NCBI RefSeq assembly: GCF_014836595.1
Contig: NZ_JACSQO010000003.1
Location: 1-64,000, forward strand
Direction: 5' to 3'
Source of the DNA: Psychrobacillus faecigallinarum
Lineage (GTDB): Bacteria > Bacillota > Bacilli > Bacillales_A > Planococcaceae
DNA: 64,000 nt
Part shown: positions 8,712 to 16,950 of the stretch, piece after piece
Layout: each line of letters opens with the position of its first letter
Numbering within the stretch: the stretch's first letter is position 1
Program-made: the position numbers and the translations under genes
The notes under the pieces: generated by a model
The model's input: only the letters and a program-made list of their open reading frames with translations
Databases searched by the model: none
What the model was told of the DNA's origin: nothing

Positions 8712-8972
8712 TTAAAAGTCAAATAGTGATTCTCCGTTTGCATCCTCTTCCTTTAGAGTGGTGGAAGGTGCAGTTAACACATTGCTTTTGGTAACCATCA
8801 TAGTAGAAGGCACATGCACATTTGGGCTCTCTGAGAGTGGCACAGTAAGTGCTACGTCACATAAAGCTTTGATAGCAGCAAGACTTTCTCGGATTGATTG
8901 GTCTCCTGAGACTGCCTTTGCCTCCTGAAGCTGTTTTTCTATTTGCAGCAAAATCTGTCTATTGGAAATCAT
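8712..8972 (-). CDS. ywdI: YwdI family protein (DUF5327)
   Basis: This 86-aa soluble protein begins with a helical segment (MISNRQILLQIEKQLQEAK, coiled-coil-like) and continues with a low-complexity V/T/S-rich middle, the layout of the YwdI family found next to ung in Bacillales. No function is known. The ATG directly follows the stop codon of the 58-aa upstream gene, suggesting translational coupling; the ribosome site GGAGGGG lies inside that gene's last codons. Confidence 0.75.
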   Translation of the reverse strand: MISNRQILLQIEKQLQEAKAVSGDQSIRESLAAIKALCDVALTVPLSESPNVHVPSTMMVTKSNVLTAPSTTLKEEDANGESLFDF

Positions 8973-9149
8973 TTATTTACGCCCCTCCACTTGCTTTAGT
9001 TCAAATTTTAAGCATTCCACACCTGAAGATTTTTTTACTAATGCAGATGGGAGCTCCTGTGTTTTAAACTGGTACGCCTTACAGCCACGTGGATGGTTTG
9101 CATCCCAGGTTGTAAAAAAATGACGACATCTAAAGCAATTTACAGCCAA
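8973..9149 (-). CDS. Small Cys/His protein, putative zinc binder
   Basis: A 58-aa reading frame starts at TTG (9149) after TAGGGAG and ends immediately before the ywdI start codon. It reads NCFRCRHFFTTW near the start, then RGCKAYQFKT, PSALVKKSSG and ECLKFELK near the end. The four cysteines (positions 5, 8, 23 and 46) with His10 suggest a small metal-binding domain. Similar short proteins with a CRHF-TWD-P-GC-AY pattern are widespread and uncharacterised, from memory. The tight coupling with ywdI and ung supports expression. The function is unknown. Confidence 0.65.
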   Translation of the reverse strand: MAVNCFRCRHFFTTWDANHPRGCKAYQFKTQELPSALVKKSSGVECLKFELKQVEGRK

Positions 9150-9184
9150 TTTACTCCCTACTTTCTTAAGTTATATTAGCATAG

Positions 9185-9838
9185 TCAGAGGCAAAAATCG
9201 ATTGGCTTGTCATTCCACTCTTGTAGCTTCGCATTAATTTGTGAGTAGGGTCTGCTCCCTAAAAAGCCTCTGTGAGCACTCAAAGGACTAGGGTGAGTCG
9301 ATTGAATGATATGGTGCCTCGGTGTGTCTATCATTTTCATCTTAGCTTGAGCAGGCTTTCCCCATAGTACAAAAATGATAGGCTTTTCACGATCGGAAAG
9401 TTTCTGAATGACTGTATCTGTGAAACGTTCCCAGCCCATTCCTTTGTGAGAATTTGCAACTCCCGCTCTTACTGTCAAAACTGTGTTTAATAATAAAACA
9501 CCTTGCTTTGCCCATTTTTCCAGATGTCCATTCGATGGAATAGGACAACCTAAATCCTCTTCTAGCTCCTTTAACATATTTCGCAAGCTTGGTGGAACTT
9601 TAACTCCCGGCTTCACAGAAAAGCTTAAACCGTGAGCCTGTCCAGGACCGTGGTATGGGTCTTGCCCTAAAATGACCACCTTTACTTCTTCATATGGAGT
9701 TAAAAGGAAAGCGCTCCCTATTTCTTCTCTGGGAGGAAAAATCGTATGTTCGGCATATTCCTTATCCAGAAAGGATTGTAGCTCTTGGAAGTAAGACTTT
9801 TCCCATTCTTCTCCTAAAACCTCTTTCCAGCTAGTCAT
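9185..9838 (-). CDS. ung: Uracil-DNA glycosylase
   Basis: The 217-aa protein is a family 1 uracil-DNA glycosylase that removes uracil from DNA in base-excision repair. The catalytic motif [18 protein letters not shown] (Asp and Tyr of the water-activating loop) and the minor-groove loop [11 protein letters not shown] with its His are intact. The ATG at 9838 follows GAGGAG at 7-nt spacing; an earlier ATG lacks such a site. The start is 4 nt beyond the stop of the DUF4230 gene, indicating coupling. Leaderless and cytosolic. Confidence 0.95.
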   Translation of the reverse strand: MTSWKEVLGEEWEKSYFQELQSFLDKEYAEHTIFPPREEIGSAFLLTPYEEVKVVILGQDPYHGPGQAHGLSFSVKPGVKVPPSLRNMLKELEEDLGCPIPSNGHLEKWAKQGVLLLNTVLTVRAGVANSHKGMGWERFTDTVIQKLSDREKPIIFVLWGKPAQAKMKMIDTPRHHIIQSTHPSPLSAHRGFLGSRPYSQINAKLQEWNDKPIDFCL

Positions 9839-9842
9839 AGCA

Positions 9843-10601
9843 TCACTCCTCAAATTGTACTTGTACATCATATTCGATGAGCTGGAACATTTCCTGTACA
9901 GCTTTTATAGCATTTTCTTCTGCTAGCTCGAGAATTCCTTGTCCAGTAGATTCTTCAATCATCATTTCCTTGGCAGTCGAGGCTAGTTCATACGCCTCTT
10001 CAATATCGGCCTTTTCTCGAAATAATCCCTCGTAGGAAAACACCTCTACTTGATCGAAGAGTATTTCTGGACCTCCTAAAAATTCCGGCTTAGGCAATGT
10101 TAAAACAGCAGTCTTGTTTTCTTCATCTACCTTAATATCTGATTCGGTCACCTCCGAAAAATCAACACCAGCTTTAACTGACCCTGGAACTACAACTAAA
10201 AGCTGTCTCTTTGTCCCTGGTAAATCTAGTCCAATTTCTTTTCCAAAAACCGCATTATCTTGTCGTTCAATTATTACCTTTGTATATGCCTGTGCAGTGG
10301 ATAATTCATTTAGCCCCTGCACCCTTTCTACAAATGACCCCTTTGTTTCTGTAAAGGTGCTCCCTTGAATTGCCCAAAATGCTGCGAATGGTAAAGCAGC
10401 AATTAGTAAGAAAGCAATAACAGAGAGGAATAGAACAGTTTTAAATTTAAATCTAGAGAAAAATAGAGGAATACTCCAAAGCTTAAAACTTCTTTTCGGT
10501 CTCTCTTCTACAATTGTAGCTGCACTTTCCTCATTTTGGGCCTTCAATTCCTTAAGAAGCTTTTCCATTTCTCGAATCTTATCATCTTTGTGCAAGTCCA
10601 T
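9843..10601 (-). CDS. DUF4230 family membrane-anchored protein
   Basis: This 252-aa protein has an N-terminal charged coiled-coil stretch (residues 1-35), one transmembrane segment at about 56-78 and an extracytoplasmic domain of the DUF4230 type, recognised by [16 protein letters not shown] and [13 protein letters not shown]. The function of DUF4230 proteins is unknown. An AGAGAGGGATGG region precedes the start. It lies directly upstream of ung on the same strand. The topology (cytoplasmic N terminus, external C-terminal domain) is inference from the hydrophobic pattern. Confidence 0.8.
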   Translation of the reverse strand: MDLHKDDKIREMEKLLKELKAQNEESAATIVEERPKRSFKLWSIPLFFSRFKFKTVLFLSVIAFLLIAALPFAAFWAIQGSTFTETKGSFVERVQGLNELSTAQAYTKVIIERQDNAVFGKEIGLDLPGTKRQLLVVVPGSVKAGVDFSEVTESDIKVDEENKTAVLTLPKPEFLGGPEILFDQVEVFSYEGLFREKADIEEAYELASTAKEMMIEESTGQGILELAEENAIKAVQEMFQLIEYDVQVQFEE

Positions 10602-10701
10602 CCCTCTCTTCCTATTAATCTAATACGTTTACAGTAAAGAAAAGTTTCTCTATTAACAACTAATCCGCCCAATGATACGATGGTAAAAAGGGGAAATGCA
10701 T

Positions 10702-10959
10702 ATGGCAGATTTTCAACATCGAGAAAAATTGAAAAAACTTGAAGAAGCTGCAGTAAACAATAACGTTCCTGCCAAGGCAAATAATATTGGGATAGGTTGT
10801 TTTTTAATGGGTACAATAATTTTTATATGTTTCTTATTATTTTTGTCTATCTCTCTATATTATAACGAAATTTTCATAGGTTCGATTATCACTTTTATGG
10901 TCGCTCTGGTATTTGCTTTCATATTGTTTAAACTATGGACAGCCCCAAAGCTACCTTAA
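10702..10959 (+). CDS. Small two-helix membrane protein, unknown
   Basis: An 85-aa protein with a charged N terminus (MADFQHREKLKKLEEAA) and two hydrophobic segments (about residues 33-53 and 58-79). I do not recognise the family. The ATG at 10702 lies 8 nt after AAAAGGGG, which is better than the ATG two codons earlier. It is divergent from the DUF4230 gene. Confidence 0.65.
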   Translation: MADFQHREKLKKLEEAAVNNNVPAKANNIGIGCFLMGTIIFICFLLFLSISLYYNEIFIGSIITFMVALVFAFILFKLWTAPKLP

Positions 10960-10990
10960 TTGAATTTTCATACCTATCTGATACAATGAA

Positions 10991-11105
10991 GAAAAGCGCA
11001 AGCGCCTATTTCTGCCCCGACAAGCAAATGGGGAAAAGTGAGGAGGCATTTCCTCTTTCCACTAGGGACTAAGCGCTCAGAGCTAGATCAACTTTGATTT
11101 TCTTA
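10991..11105. repeat. Bacillales-type intergenic repeat copy
   Basis: The stretch starts with a hairpin (AGCGCAAGCGCC), contains CCCCGACAAGCAAATGGGG and a GAGGAGGC...CCTCTTTCC pairing, and ends with AAGCGCTCAGAGCTAGATC. This arrangement resembles dispersed palindromic intergenic elements I recall from many Bacillaceae and Planococcaceae genomes (pattern: AGCGC, CCCCGACAAGC, GGAGCTAGA). The AGCGC near both ends forms inverted termini. Assignment is from memory, not from a search. Confidence 0.5.
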
Positions 11106-11147
11106 TCTAAAAAACAATCAACTTTTAAGTAAAAAGGAGAACTTCAC

Positions 11148-11981
11148 ATGACAATAAAAAAAACATTAACAATTGCAGGTTCTGATACTTCAGGTGGTGC
11201 TGGGATACAAGCTGACTTAAAAACATTCCAGGAACACGGAACCTACGGGATAAATGTTCTTACAGTGATAGCTACAATGGATCCAGATAATAATTGGAGT
11301 CATGGAGTATTTTCCCTTCCAGTAGATGAGATTAAACGTCAAGCTAAAACAGCGTTATCTACAAACGTCGATGCCATTAAAACTGGGATGCTAAGTACGG
11401 AAGAAATTATCGAAGAAACCGGCAATATTATCGAGAAATCTGGAGTTACTAGTATCGTTATAGATCCTGTTATGGTTTGTAAGGGAGAAGACGAGGTTTT
11501 GAATCCTGGGACAGTAGACGCAATGATTACTCATTTGTTACCTCGTGCACTTGTAGTAACCCCTAATTTATTTGAAGCTGGTCAGCTGTCAGGATTAGGA
11601 ACACTTAAATCTATTGAAGATATGAAGGCAGCCGCTGAGAAAATTCATTCACTTGGGGCTAAAAATGTAGTCATCAAGGGTGGAAAACAACTGGCTCACG
11701 ATAAAGCGGTTGATCTTTTCTATGACGGACAAACTCACACACTGTTAGAAACAGAGAAAACAGAAACTACTTATAATCATGGTGCTGGTTGTACATTTGC
11801 AGCTGCTATTACAGCAAACTTAGCAAATGGCCTTTCTGTAGCAGATGCGGTGTTGAAAGCTAAAGAATTTGTGGCTGCCGCAATTGCACATGGATGGAAG
11901 CTGAACCAATACGTGGGACCAGTTCTTCATGGTGCCAAAGGAAAATTCGGTGCCCCAGAAGTAACAACTACTACAGTTTGA
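11148..11981 (+). CDS. pdxK: Pyridoxal/HMP kinase PdxK (ThiD-like)
   Basis: The 277-aa protein belongs to the ribokinase-fold ThiD family. It carries TIAGSDTSGGAGIQADLKTF at the N terminus and the anion hole NHGAGCTFAAAI near residue 210. The TMDPDNNWSH segment and the cysteine in DPVMVCKGEDEVL are characteristic of the Gram-positive dual-cysteine PdxK clade (B. subtilis YwdB), which phosphorylates pyridoxal and pyridoxine, rather than the canonical thiamine-route ThiD. AAAGGAG precedes the ATG. It stands alone with a terminator after it. The substrate call is family knowledge applied to visible motifs; a thiamine role cannot be excluded. Confidence 0.85.
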   Translation: MTIKKTLTIAGSDTSGGAGIQADLKTFQEHGTYGINVLTVIATMDPDNNWSHGVFSLPVDEIKRQAKTALSTNVDAIKTGMLSTEEIIEETGNIIEKSGVTSIVIDPVMVCKGEDEVLNPGTVDAMITHLLPRALVVTPNLFEAGQLSGLGTLKSIEDMKAAAEKIHSLGAKNVVIKGGKQLAHDKAVDLFYDGQTHTLLETEKTETTYNHGAGCTFAAAITANLANGLSVADAVLKAKEFVAAAIAHGWKLNQYVGPVLHGAKGKFGAPEVTTTTV

Positions 11982-11990
11982 TACTCCTCC

Positions 11991-12024
11991 ACTCGCAAAG
12001 TCTAACGAGGCTTTGCGAGTTTTT
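11991..12024 (+). terminator. Rho-independent terminator of pdxK
   Basis: ACTCGCAAAG pairs with CTTTGCGAGT around a TCTAACGAGG loop, followed by TTTT. Confidence 0.9.
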
Positions 12025-12129
12025 ACATCATATAAGATTACGTAATATAAACAACGGTTCAATCATTCGCTTGATGAACTGTTTTTCATTATACTATTAA
12101 AAGACAGTATGCTAGGAGGCAATGAAATT

Positions 12130-12480
12130 ATGGAACTAGTGAATATGGAACGACTACAAGAATTATTAAATAGCTTTGCAAATGAGGATGTGTATATACA
12201 TTTGGAAACGACAAATGGTGCATATGCTACTCATTTCAACGAAAATGTGTTTAATGCAGGTGCATTTATTCGGAATGTAATGATTCGCTATGAGCTTGGA
12301 AAAGTAGCTGGAGAGGCTCCTCATCGTGTTGGACTAAAGCTTCCTCACGGATGGGTCTATGCACAAGGGATCACTCATTATGAATTAGATGAGCACGGTA
12401 GACTGCTAATGGCTGGACACGACCAAAGTGGAAAGCTTGCTGTAGCTCTTGAAATAAGCAAAACACCATTTACATATTAA
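12130..12480 (+). CDS. yojF: YojF family protein (DUF1806)
   Basis: A 116-aa protein matching the YojF/DUF1806 family (NGAYATHFNENVFNAGAFIRN and LPHGWVYAQGITHYELD). It is almost always paired with bshB2. Its role is unproven, perhaps assisting the deacetylase. AGGAGG at 12114-12119 places the start at 12130 with 10-nt spacing; an in-frame codon at 12109 lies upstream of that site and is rejected. bshB2 begins 12 nt after its stop with its own GGAGG. Confidence 0.85.
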   Translation: MELVNMERLQELLNSFANEDVYIHLETTNGAYATHFNENVFNAGAFIRNVMIRYELGKVAGEAPHRVGLKLPHGWVYAQGITHYELDEHGRLLMAGHDQSGKLAVALEISKTPFTY

Positions 12481-12492
12481 GGAGGAATAAAA

Positions 12493-13179
12493 ATGAATTT
12501 ACCAATGGAACGATCTGTCTTGGTCGTATTCCCTCACCCAGATGACGAGGCTTTCGGAGTTTCTGGAACAATAGCTACTTATGTGAAACAAGGAATCCCT
12601 GTGACTTACGCTTGCCTAACTTTAGGGGAAATGGGTCGAAACCTTGGGAACCCTCCTTTTGCAACTCGCGAGACATTGCCACAAATTCGTAAGCAGGAGT
12701 TGCTTGCCTCAGCAAAGTCTATGGGAGTTACAGACCTACGAATGATGGGTCTTAGAGACAAGACAGTAGAATTCGAAGATGATGAAAAGATGGTCAAAAT
12801 GATGGAGGATTTAATCGCTGATACGAATCCTTCTTTGGTCATTACATTCTATCCTAACTATGCCGTGCATCCAGATCACGATGCAACCGGAAGAGCAATG
12901 ATTCGCGCAGTCCGTAGAATGCCAGAAGAACAACGTCCAAAGGTATACGCACTAGCATTTTCAAACGATTCAAAAGAAGTGTTAGGCGAGCCAGATATAA
13001 TCCATGATATTTCTGGATCAAGTGAGGAAAAAATGGGCTCTATGCGAGCACACATTTCCCAAACAGCTTGGATGCTAGAGGAAATGGAAAAACGTTTAGC
13101 TGATGGAGAGCCAGAAGCTGAAAATTGGCTACACTTTGAGCGGTTCTACACATACGATTTCAATAAAGATTTCGAATAA
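12493..13179 (+). CDS. bshB2: Bacillithiol biosynthesis deacetylase BshB2
   Basis: This 228-aa LmbE/PIG-L-type zinc deacetylase removes acetyl from GlcNAc-malate in bacillithiol synthesis. The zinc motif PHPDDEAFG is at residues 14-22 and the third ligand region HPDHDATGRA near 130; both are intact. BshB2 is the partially redundant paralogue of BshB1 in Bacillus. It forms an operon with yojF. The thiol product links functionally to the redox genes elsewhere in the window only by general physiology. Confidence 0.92.
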   Translation: MNLPMERSVLVVFPHPDDEAFGVSGTIATYVKQGIPVTYACLTLGEMGRNLGNPPFATRETLPQIRKQELLASAKSMGVTDLRMMGLRDKTVEFEDDEKMVKMMEDLIADTNPSLVITFYPNYAVHPDHDATGRAMIRAVRRMPEEQRPKVYALAFSNDSKEVLGEPDIIHDISGSSEEKMGSMRAHISQTAWMLEEMEKRLADGEPEAENWLHFERFYTYDFNKDFE

Positions 13180-13281
13180 TGGAACATTTTTACCAGCTAT
13201 AGACTTACCTTCTGGAATGAATTATCATGTGTAAAACACCTATTTCTTGCATAATTATTCAAAAAGAAAGTTGGCCTTCAC

Positions 13282-14622
13282 TTGAAAAAATTTAGCTTAT
13301 TTACTTGGCTTTTATTTCTTCTCCCTTCTATAGCTGGTGTCATCCTTTTCATGATCCCGCTACCAATTGGTGGAGAAGTTAAAATTCCTATCGCATGGTT
13401 TGCGAGCCTATTATCAGGAGTACTTGAACCGATCGTGCATTGGGTCGCCCTTATCACTTTGTTCATTGCGGCTATTGGTTCTCTAGTTTTTTTGTTTATT
13501 CCAAAGAACAATTCGTTTATTAATAACCTATTTAAGGTTTCTATATTTTGGACAATCACCCGAGTAGTCGGTGCAGTTTTTTCTGTATTAATCATTTTCC
13601 AAATTGGCCCCGAGGTTATTTGGAGCGAAAATACGGGAGGACTTTTACTAGCACCTGATGGGCTGGTTTCCTTCCTGTTTACAATTTTCCTATTTGCAGG
13701 CCTATTACTGCCTCTTCTATTGAATTTTGGTTTATTAGAGTTTTTTGGGACGATGATGGTTAAAATTATGCGTCCATTATTTAAGCTTCCAGGACGCTCC
13801 GCTGTAGATGCACTTACTTCTTGGGTTGGAGATGGAACCATTGGTGTCTTGTTAACAAGCAGACAATATGAGGAAGGCTATTACACAAAAAAAGAAGCGG
13901 CTATTATTGGCTCCACTTTTTCAGTTGTTTCCATCACCTTCTGTATTGTCGTACTTGAACAAGTCGGGTTAGAAAAGTATTTCGCACCCTATTACTTAAC
14001 TGTCCTGCTTTGTGGTGTGGTACTTGCATTTATAATGCCACGAATTTATCCATTAGCAGGCAAAGAAGAAGTTCATATAGACGGTCGCCCATTAGACCTA
14101 GAAGCAGAGAAATATCCAGAAAATTATAATGCTCTAACACATGGTTTAGAAAATGCGTTAAATACAGCTAATAAAAACCGTTCTGTTAAAAGATTTTTTT
14201 CAGATGGTATAAAGAATGTCATTGATATGTATATAGGTGTTGCTCCAGTCGTACTAGCATTTGGAACAATTGCATTGATGCTAGCTGAGTACACACCATT
14301 CTTTACGATATTAGGTAAACCATTTGAGCCACTGCTCCTGTTATTTGGAATACCAGAGGCTGCAGCAGCTGCACAAACAATGGTAGTTGGCTTTGCGGAT
14401 ATGTTCCTTCCTACTATTCTAGGTGCTTCAATTGAATCTGAGCTAACGAGATTCTTTATAGCAACTATGTCAGTTACTCAGTTGATTTACATGTCCGAAG
14501 TTGGTGGATTATTACTTGGCTCTAAAATTCCGGTTAACTTTAAAGACTTAATTGTAATTTTCTTATTGCGTACACTGATTTCATTCCCTATCATTGCGGT
14601 AGTCGCACATCTATTGTTTTAA
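13282..14622 (+). CDS. YjiH family membrane protein (nucleoside-recognition/Gate domain)
   Basis: A 446-aa integral membrane protein with roughly 9-11 hydrophobic segments. The motif VDALTSWVGDGTIGVLLTSRQYEEG around residue 175 and the second Gate-like half (AAAAAQTMVVGFADMFLPTILG around 360) are characteristic of YjiH/nucleoside-recognition proteins. Substrate unknown; in Firmicutes these are sometimes tied to spore maturation proteins of the same fold. The start is a TTG at 13282 with only a weak upstream site. A strong terminator follows. Confidence 0.8.
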   Translation: MKKFSLFTWLLFLLPSIAGVILFMIPLPIGGEVKIPIAWFASLLSGVLEPIVHWVALITLFIAAIGSLVFLFIPKNNSFINNLFKVSIFWTITRVVGAVFSVLIIFQIGPEVIWSENTGGLLLAPDGLVSFLFTIFLFAGLLLPLLLNFGLLEFFGTMMVKIMRPLFKLPGRSAVDALTSWVGDGTIGVLLTSRQYEEGYYTKKEAAIIGSTFSVVSITFCIVVLEQVGLEKYFAPYYLTVLLCGVVLAFIMPRIYPLAGKEEVHIDGRPLDLEAEKYPENYNALTHGLENALNTANKNRSVKRFFSDGIKNVIDMYIGVAPVVLAFGTIALMLAEYTPFFTILGKPFEPLLLLFGIPEAAAAAQTMVVGFADMFLPTILGASIESELTRFFIATMSVTQLIYMSEVGGLLLGSKIPVNFKDLIVIFLLRTLISFPIIAVVAHLLF

Positions 14623-14626
14623 AAGG

Positions 14627-14657
14627 AAAACGCTTGGAAAACTCCAAGCGTTTTTTT
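14627..14657 (+). terminator. Rho-independent terminator
   Basis: AAAACGCTTGG pairs with CCAAGCGTTTT around AAAACT, followed by TTT. It ends the yjiH-like gene. Confidence 0.9.
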
Positions 14658-14693
14658 ATTATCTGCTGGACACTTTAAGCGGCATTTCCTATG

Positions 14694-15137
14694 TTATATC
14701 AGATTTAACTCATACTGATAAAATTGAGAATCCTTAGTGTATCCACTTTTTTCATATAGTCTCTGTGCAGCATAATTGTCTATTGCTGTAGATAGACTAA
14801 TGCTTTTTGCTCCTGTTTCAATAGCATAATCTTTTGCCTTTTGTAAGAGCATTTCTCCTACTCCTTTTTTTCTGGCTGTTTTGTCTACATATAAGTCATT
14901 TAAAATCCAAGTTCTTTTCATAGATACTGATGAAAATGTAGGATATAGTTGTGTAAAACCAACGTAGACTTCTCGATCTCTAACTACAAATATGACCGAA
15001 TCTTCATTTACTAAACGTTTTTTTATGTAGGTTTTTGCACCTTCTATATCTGACTCCTGCTGATAAAATATGCGATAAAGATTAAATAAATTTGACATAC
15101 CTTCTAAATCTTCAATGGTAGCTTGGAATATTTCCAT
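14694..15137 (-). CDS. GNAT family N-acetyltransferase
   Basis: This 147-aa single-domain acetyltransferase shows the GNAT core: WILNDLYVDKTARKKGVGEMLL (motif A, acetyl-CoA pyrophosphate loop) around residue 80 and a C-terminal NYAAQRLYEKSGYTKDSQF. The substrate cannot be read from the sequence. AAAGGAG lies 8 nt before the ATG at 15137; an in-frame upstream ATG at 15167 is rejected on that basis. It is the downstream partner of a P-loop kinase gene 45 nt away. Confidence 0.85.
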   Translation of the reverse strand: MEIFQATIEDLEGMSNLFNLYRIFYQQESDIEGAKTYIKKRLVNEDSVIFVVRDREVYVGFTQLYPTFSSVSMKRTWILNDLYVDKTARKKGVGEMLLQKAKDYAIETGAKSISLSTAIDNYAAQRLYEKSGYTKDSQFYQYELNLI

Positions 15138-15182
15138 ACTTCTCTCTCCTTTATAATGGATGGGCAATATTACATGATAGTT

Positions 15183-15710
15183 CTAATTTTCAATTACAAT
15201 TTCTCCCTCTTCTTTTGGTGTTTCGAAACCATTAAGGTAGGAAATTAAAACTTCTTCTGTAATCGGGAACGCATTGGCATCAAAACGTTTGTTTCGTATT
15301 TTAAGTCGTTCACGCAAATCATCAGGATGAACTTTTAAATAAATAAGTTTCCACTTACCGCCGTACTTTTCAATAAGCTTTTTATATTGTTCTCTTCTCA
15401 CACGATTCCAAAAACTGAAGTCAATTACTACCTGTTGTTTGTCCTGAATTAATTTTATTAACTGATTTCGCAATTTTCTTTCTGCCTCTTTCTTGTACTC
15501 CTCAATCATTTCCATTGGAAAATCAATCCCGAACCGACCATTAGTAGCCCATATTTCTTCATCAATAGAAAGACGAAAAAAGCCTTCTTTTTCTAATCGT
15601 TGGGAGAATGTAGTTTTTCCAGAACCAGCCACACCACACATCATTACTACTAGAGGAGTGAGGTCATCTCGTTCACGATAAATTAAGTCAAAATTAAACT
15701 TTTCAAACAT
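15183..15710 (-). CDS. AAA/P-loop kinase-like ATP-binding protein
   Basis: The 175-aa protein has a Walker A motif GVAGSGKTTFSQRL (residues 26-39), then RLSIDEEIW and VVIDFSFWNRVRREQYKKL, an arrangement typical of AAA_33 small-molecule kinases (chloramphenicol phosphotransferase or zeta-toxin fold). The Arg-rich lid RERLKIRNKRFD is near 140. It most likely phosphorylates a small substrate; which one is unknown. No antitoxin partner is seen, so a toxin role is not supported. GGAGGT precedes the start. Confidence 0.8.
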   Translation of the reverse strand: MFEKFNFDLIYRERDDLTPLVVMMCGVAGSGKTTFSQRLEKEGFFRLSIDEEIWATNGRFGIDFPMEMIEEYKKEAERKLRNQLIKLIQDKQQVVIDFSFWNRVRREQYKKLIEKYGGKWKLIYLKVHPDDLRERLKIRNKRFDANAFPITEEVLISYLNGFETPKEEGEIVIEN

Positions 15711-15909
15711 CTGAATAATACCTCCAATTATTCAAAATAAATCTATCAAACAAGCTCTAATGCTCCGTTAGATTAGGAAAAAGAAAAGGGCGCTCTTCCA
15801 ACACGACAGATACATTATATTTCTTGATAATTACTGTAACAAAAAGATTTAATTTTCAGATAAAATAATATATATTTGATTATTTTTCCACTAAAGGGAG
15901 AGAAGCTTT

Positions 15910-16158
15910 GTGCAAATCTTTATTTATATAGCTTTAGCTACTATTATCATAGTTACCATTTCATCTACAATTCTTCGAAGAAAGAATTATCGAAAGTATG
16001 GGATACCTACTGCTTTTTTAATAGGAATATCATTTGTAATCGCTGTCGTAAGCTTTTTCACATTGGATGGCTGGGAATCAATGGGGTTTTTCTTTATGTT
16101 TATTTGCATTACCATCGGTTCACTTATTGGCACAGGAATTTCAATGTTATTAAACTAA
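15910..16158 (+). CDS. Small membrane protein, unknown
   Basis: An 82-aa protein with three hydrophobic segments (about residues 1-19, 33-50 and 57-78) starting at a GTG after AAGGGAGAG. No family is recognised. The gene stands alone between the kinase gene and dinB. Confidence 0.6.
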   Translation: MQIFIYIALATIIIVTISSTILRRKNYRKYGIPTAFLIGISFVIAVVSFFTLDGWESMGFFFMFICITIGSLIGTGISMLLN

Positions 16159-16247
16159 AGCGCCTGTTAGTTATCAACAATCACTCTCTTTTAATCGAAC
16201 GTTCATTCGTGTATATTTAATACATACCAAATAAAGGAGAATAAATT

Positions 16248-16718
16248 ATGAACTCAATTGATTTAATTCTTTTAAATTTCAACGAAGTACGAAGAAGAAG
16301 TGTTAAAGTTTGGACATCTATTCCCCAAGAAAAACTAAATTGGAAACCTGATGACGAAGCAATGACTTGTTTAGAGATGATTAGACATGTTCTAGAAAGT
16401 GAACATTATTACCAGTTAGCTATCCAAAATCAAGGCAGCTTGGCAGTATTTGAATCCCCTTTTGATAAGCAACCCTTTTCTACCGTAAATGCGGAATTGA
16501 AATTTGCAGAACCATTTAGAAATCACTTTTTAGAAACTATTAAGTCATTTTCAGAAGAAGATTTATCAAGTATTAAAATTGATCGTTCTGATTCTGGTTA
16601 CATAAGAAGTTTGGGTGACATGTTGCTAAGAGTCGCCTATCATGAATCTGTCCATACCGGCCAATTGCTGGATTACTTAAGAATGGCAGAGGTTCCAAGA
16701 GTACGTGTTTGGGATTAA
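16248..16718 (+). CDS. DinB family protein
   Basis: This 156-aa four-helix protein carries the DinB metal-site histidines: EMIRHVLESEHYY near residue 45 and YHESVHTGQLLDYLR near 130. The DinB/YfiT fold includes damage-inducible proteins and bacillithiol-dependent transferases (BstA); which applies here is not decidable. AAAGGAG precedes the ATG and a clean terminator follows. Confidence 0.85.
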   Translation: MNSIDLILLNFNEVRRRSVKVWTSIPQEKLNWKPDDEAMTCLEMIRHVLESEHYYQLAIQNQGSLAVFESPFDKQPFSTVNAELKFAEPFRNHFLETIKSFSEEDLSSIKIDRSDSGYIRSLGDMLLRVAYHESVHTGQLLDYLRMAEVPRVRVWD

Positions 16719-16727
16719 TTTATCTTA

Positions 16728-16760
16728 GAGGTGTATCACTTAAGTGATATGCCTTTTTTT
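16728..16760 (+). terminator. Rho-independent terminator of dinB-like gene
   Basis: AGGTGTATCACT pairs with AGTGATATGCCT, followed by a T run. Confidence 0.9.
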
Positions 16761-16950
16761 AGATAATAAGTGACTTGAGCAATATGCGACTTAAAATATT
16801 CTCTTCTCCTATTCACCTATACTGCTTTATTTCAGTAAGAAAAAAAATTGTCTTTGCAAGCCCATGATCTTTAAGTAGTCTAGTAAAAGGAAACCCTGTA
16901 GAATGGTTCCTCCCCTAATAATTTTTCTCGAATCAATGTAACTTATATTT

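Noticed and set aside
13278-13841. 187-codon minus-strand frame inside the YjiH-like gene
   Set aside because: Antisense shadow with low-complexity composition; the plus-strand product has clear family motifs.
15183-15710. Zeta-toxin-like kinase as part of a toxin-antitoxin system
   Set aside because: No antitoxin-like gene is adjacent; the neighbour is a GNAT acetyltransferase and the kinase fold is common to many small-molecule kinases.
14694-15710. GNAT/kinase pair as an antibiotic-resistance cassette
   Set aside because: Neither sequence shows motifs of a specific resistance enzyme; only generic folds can be named.
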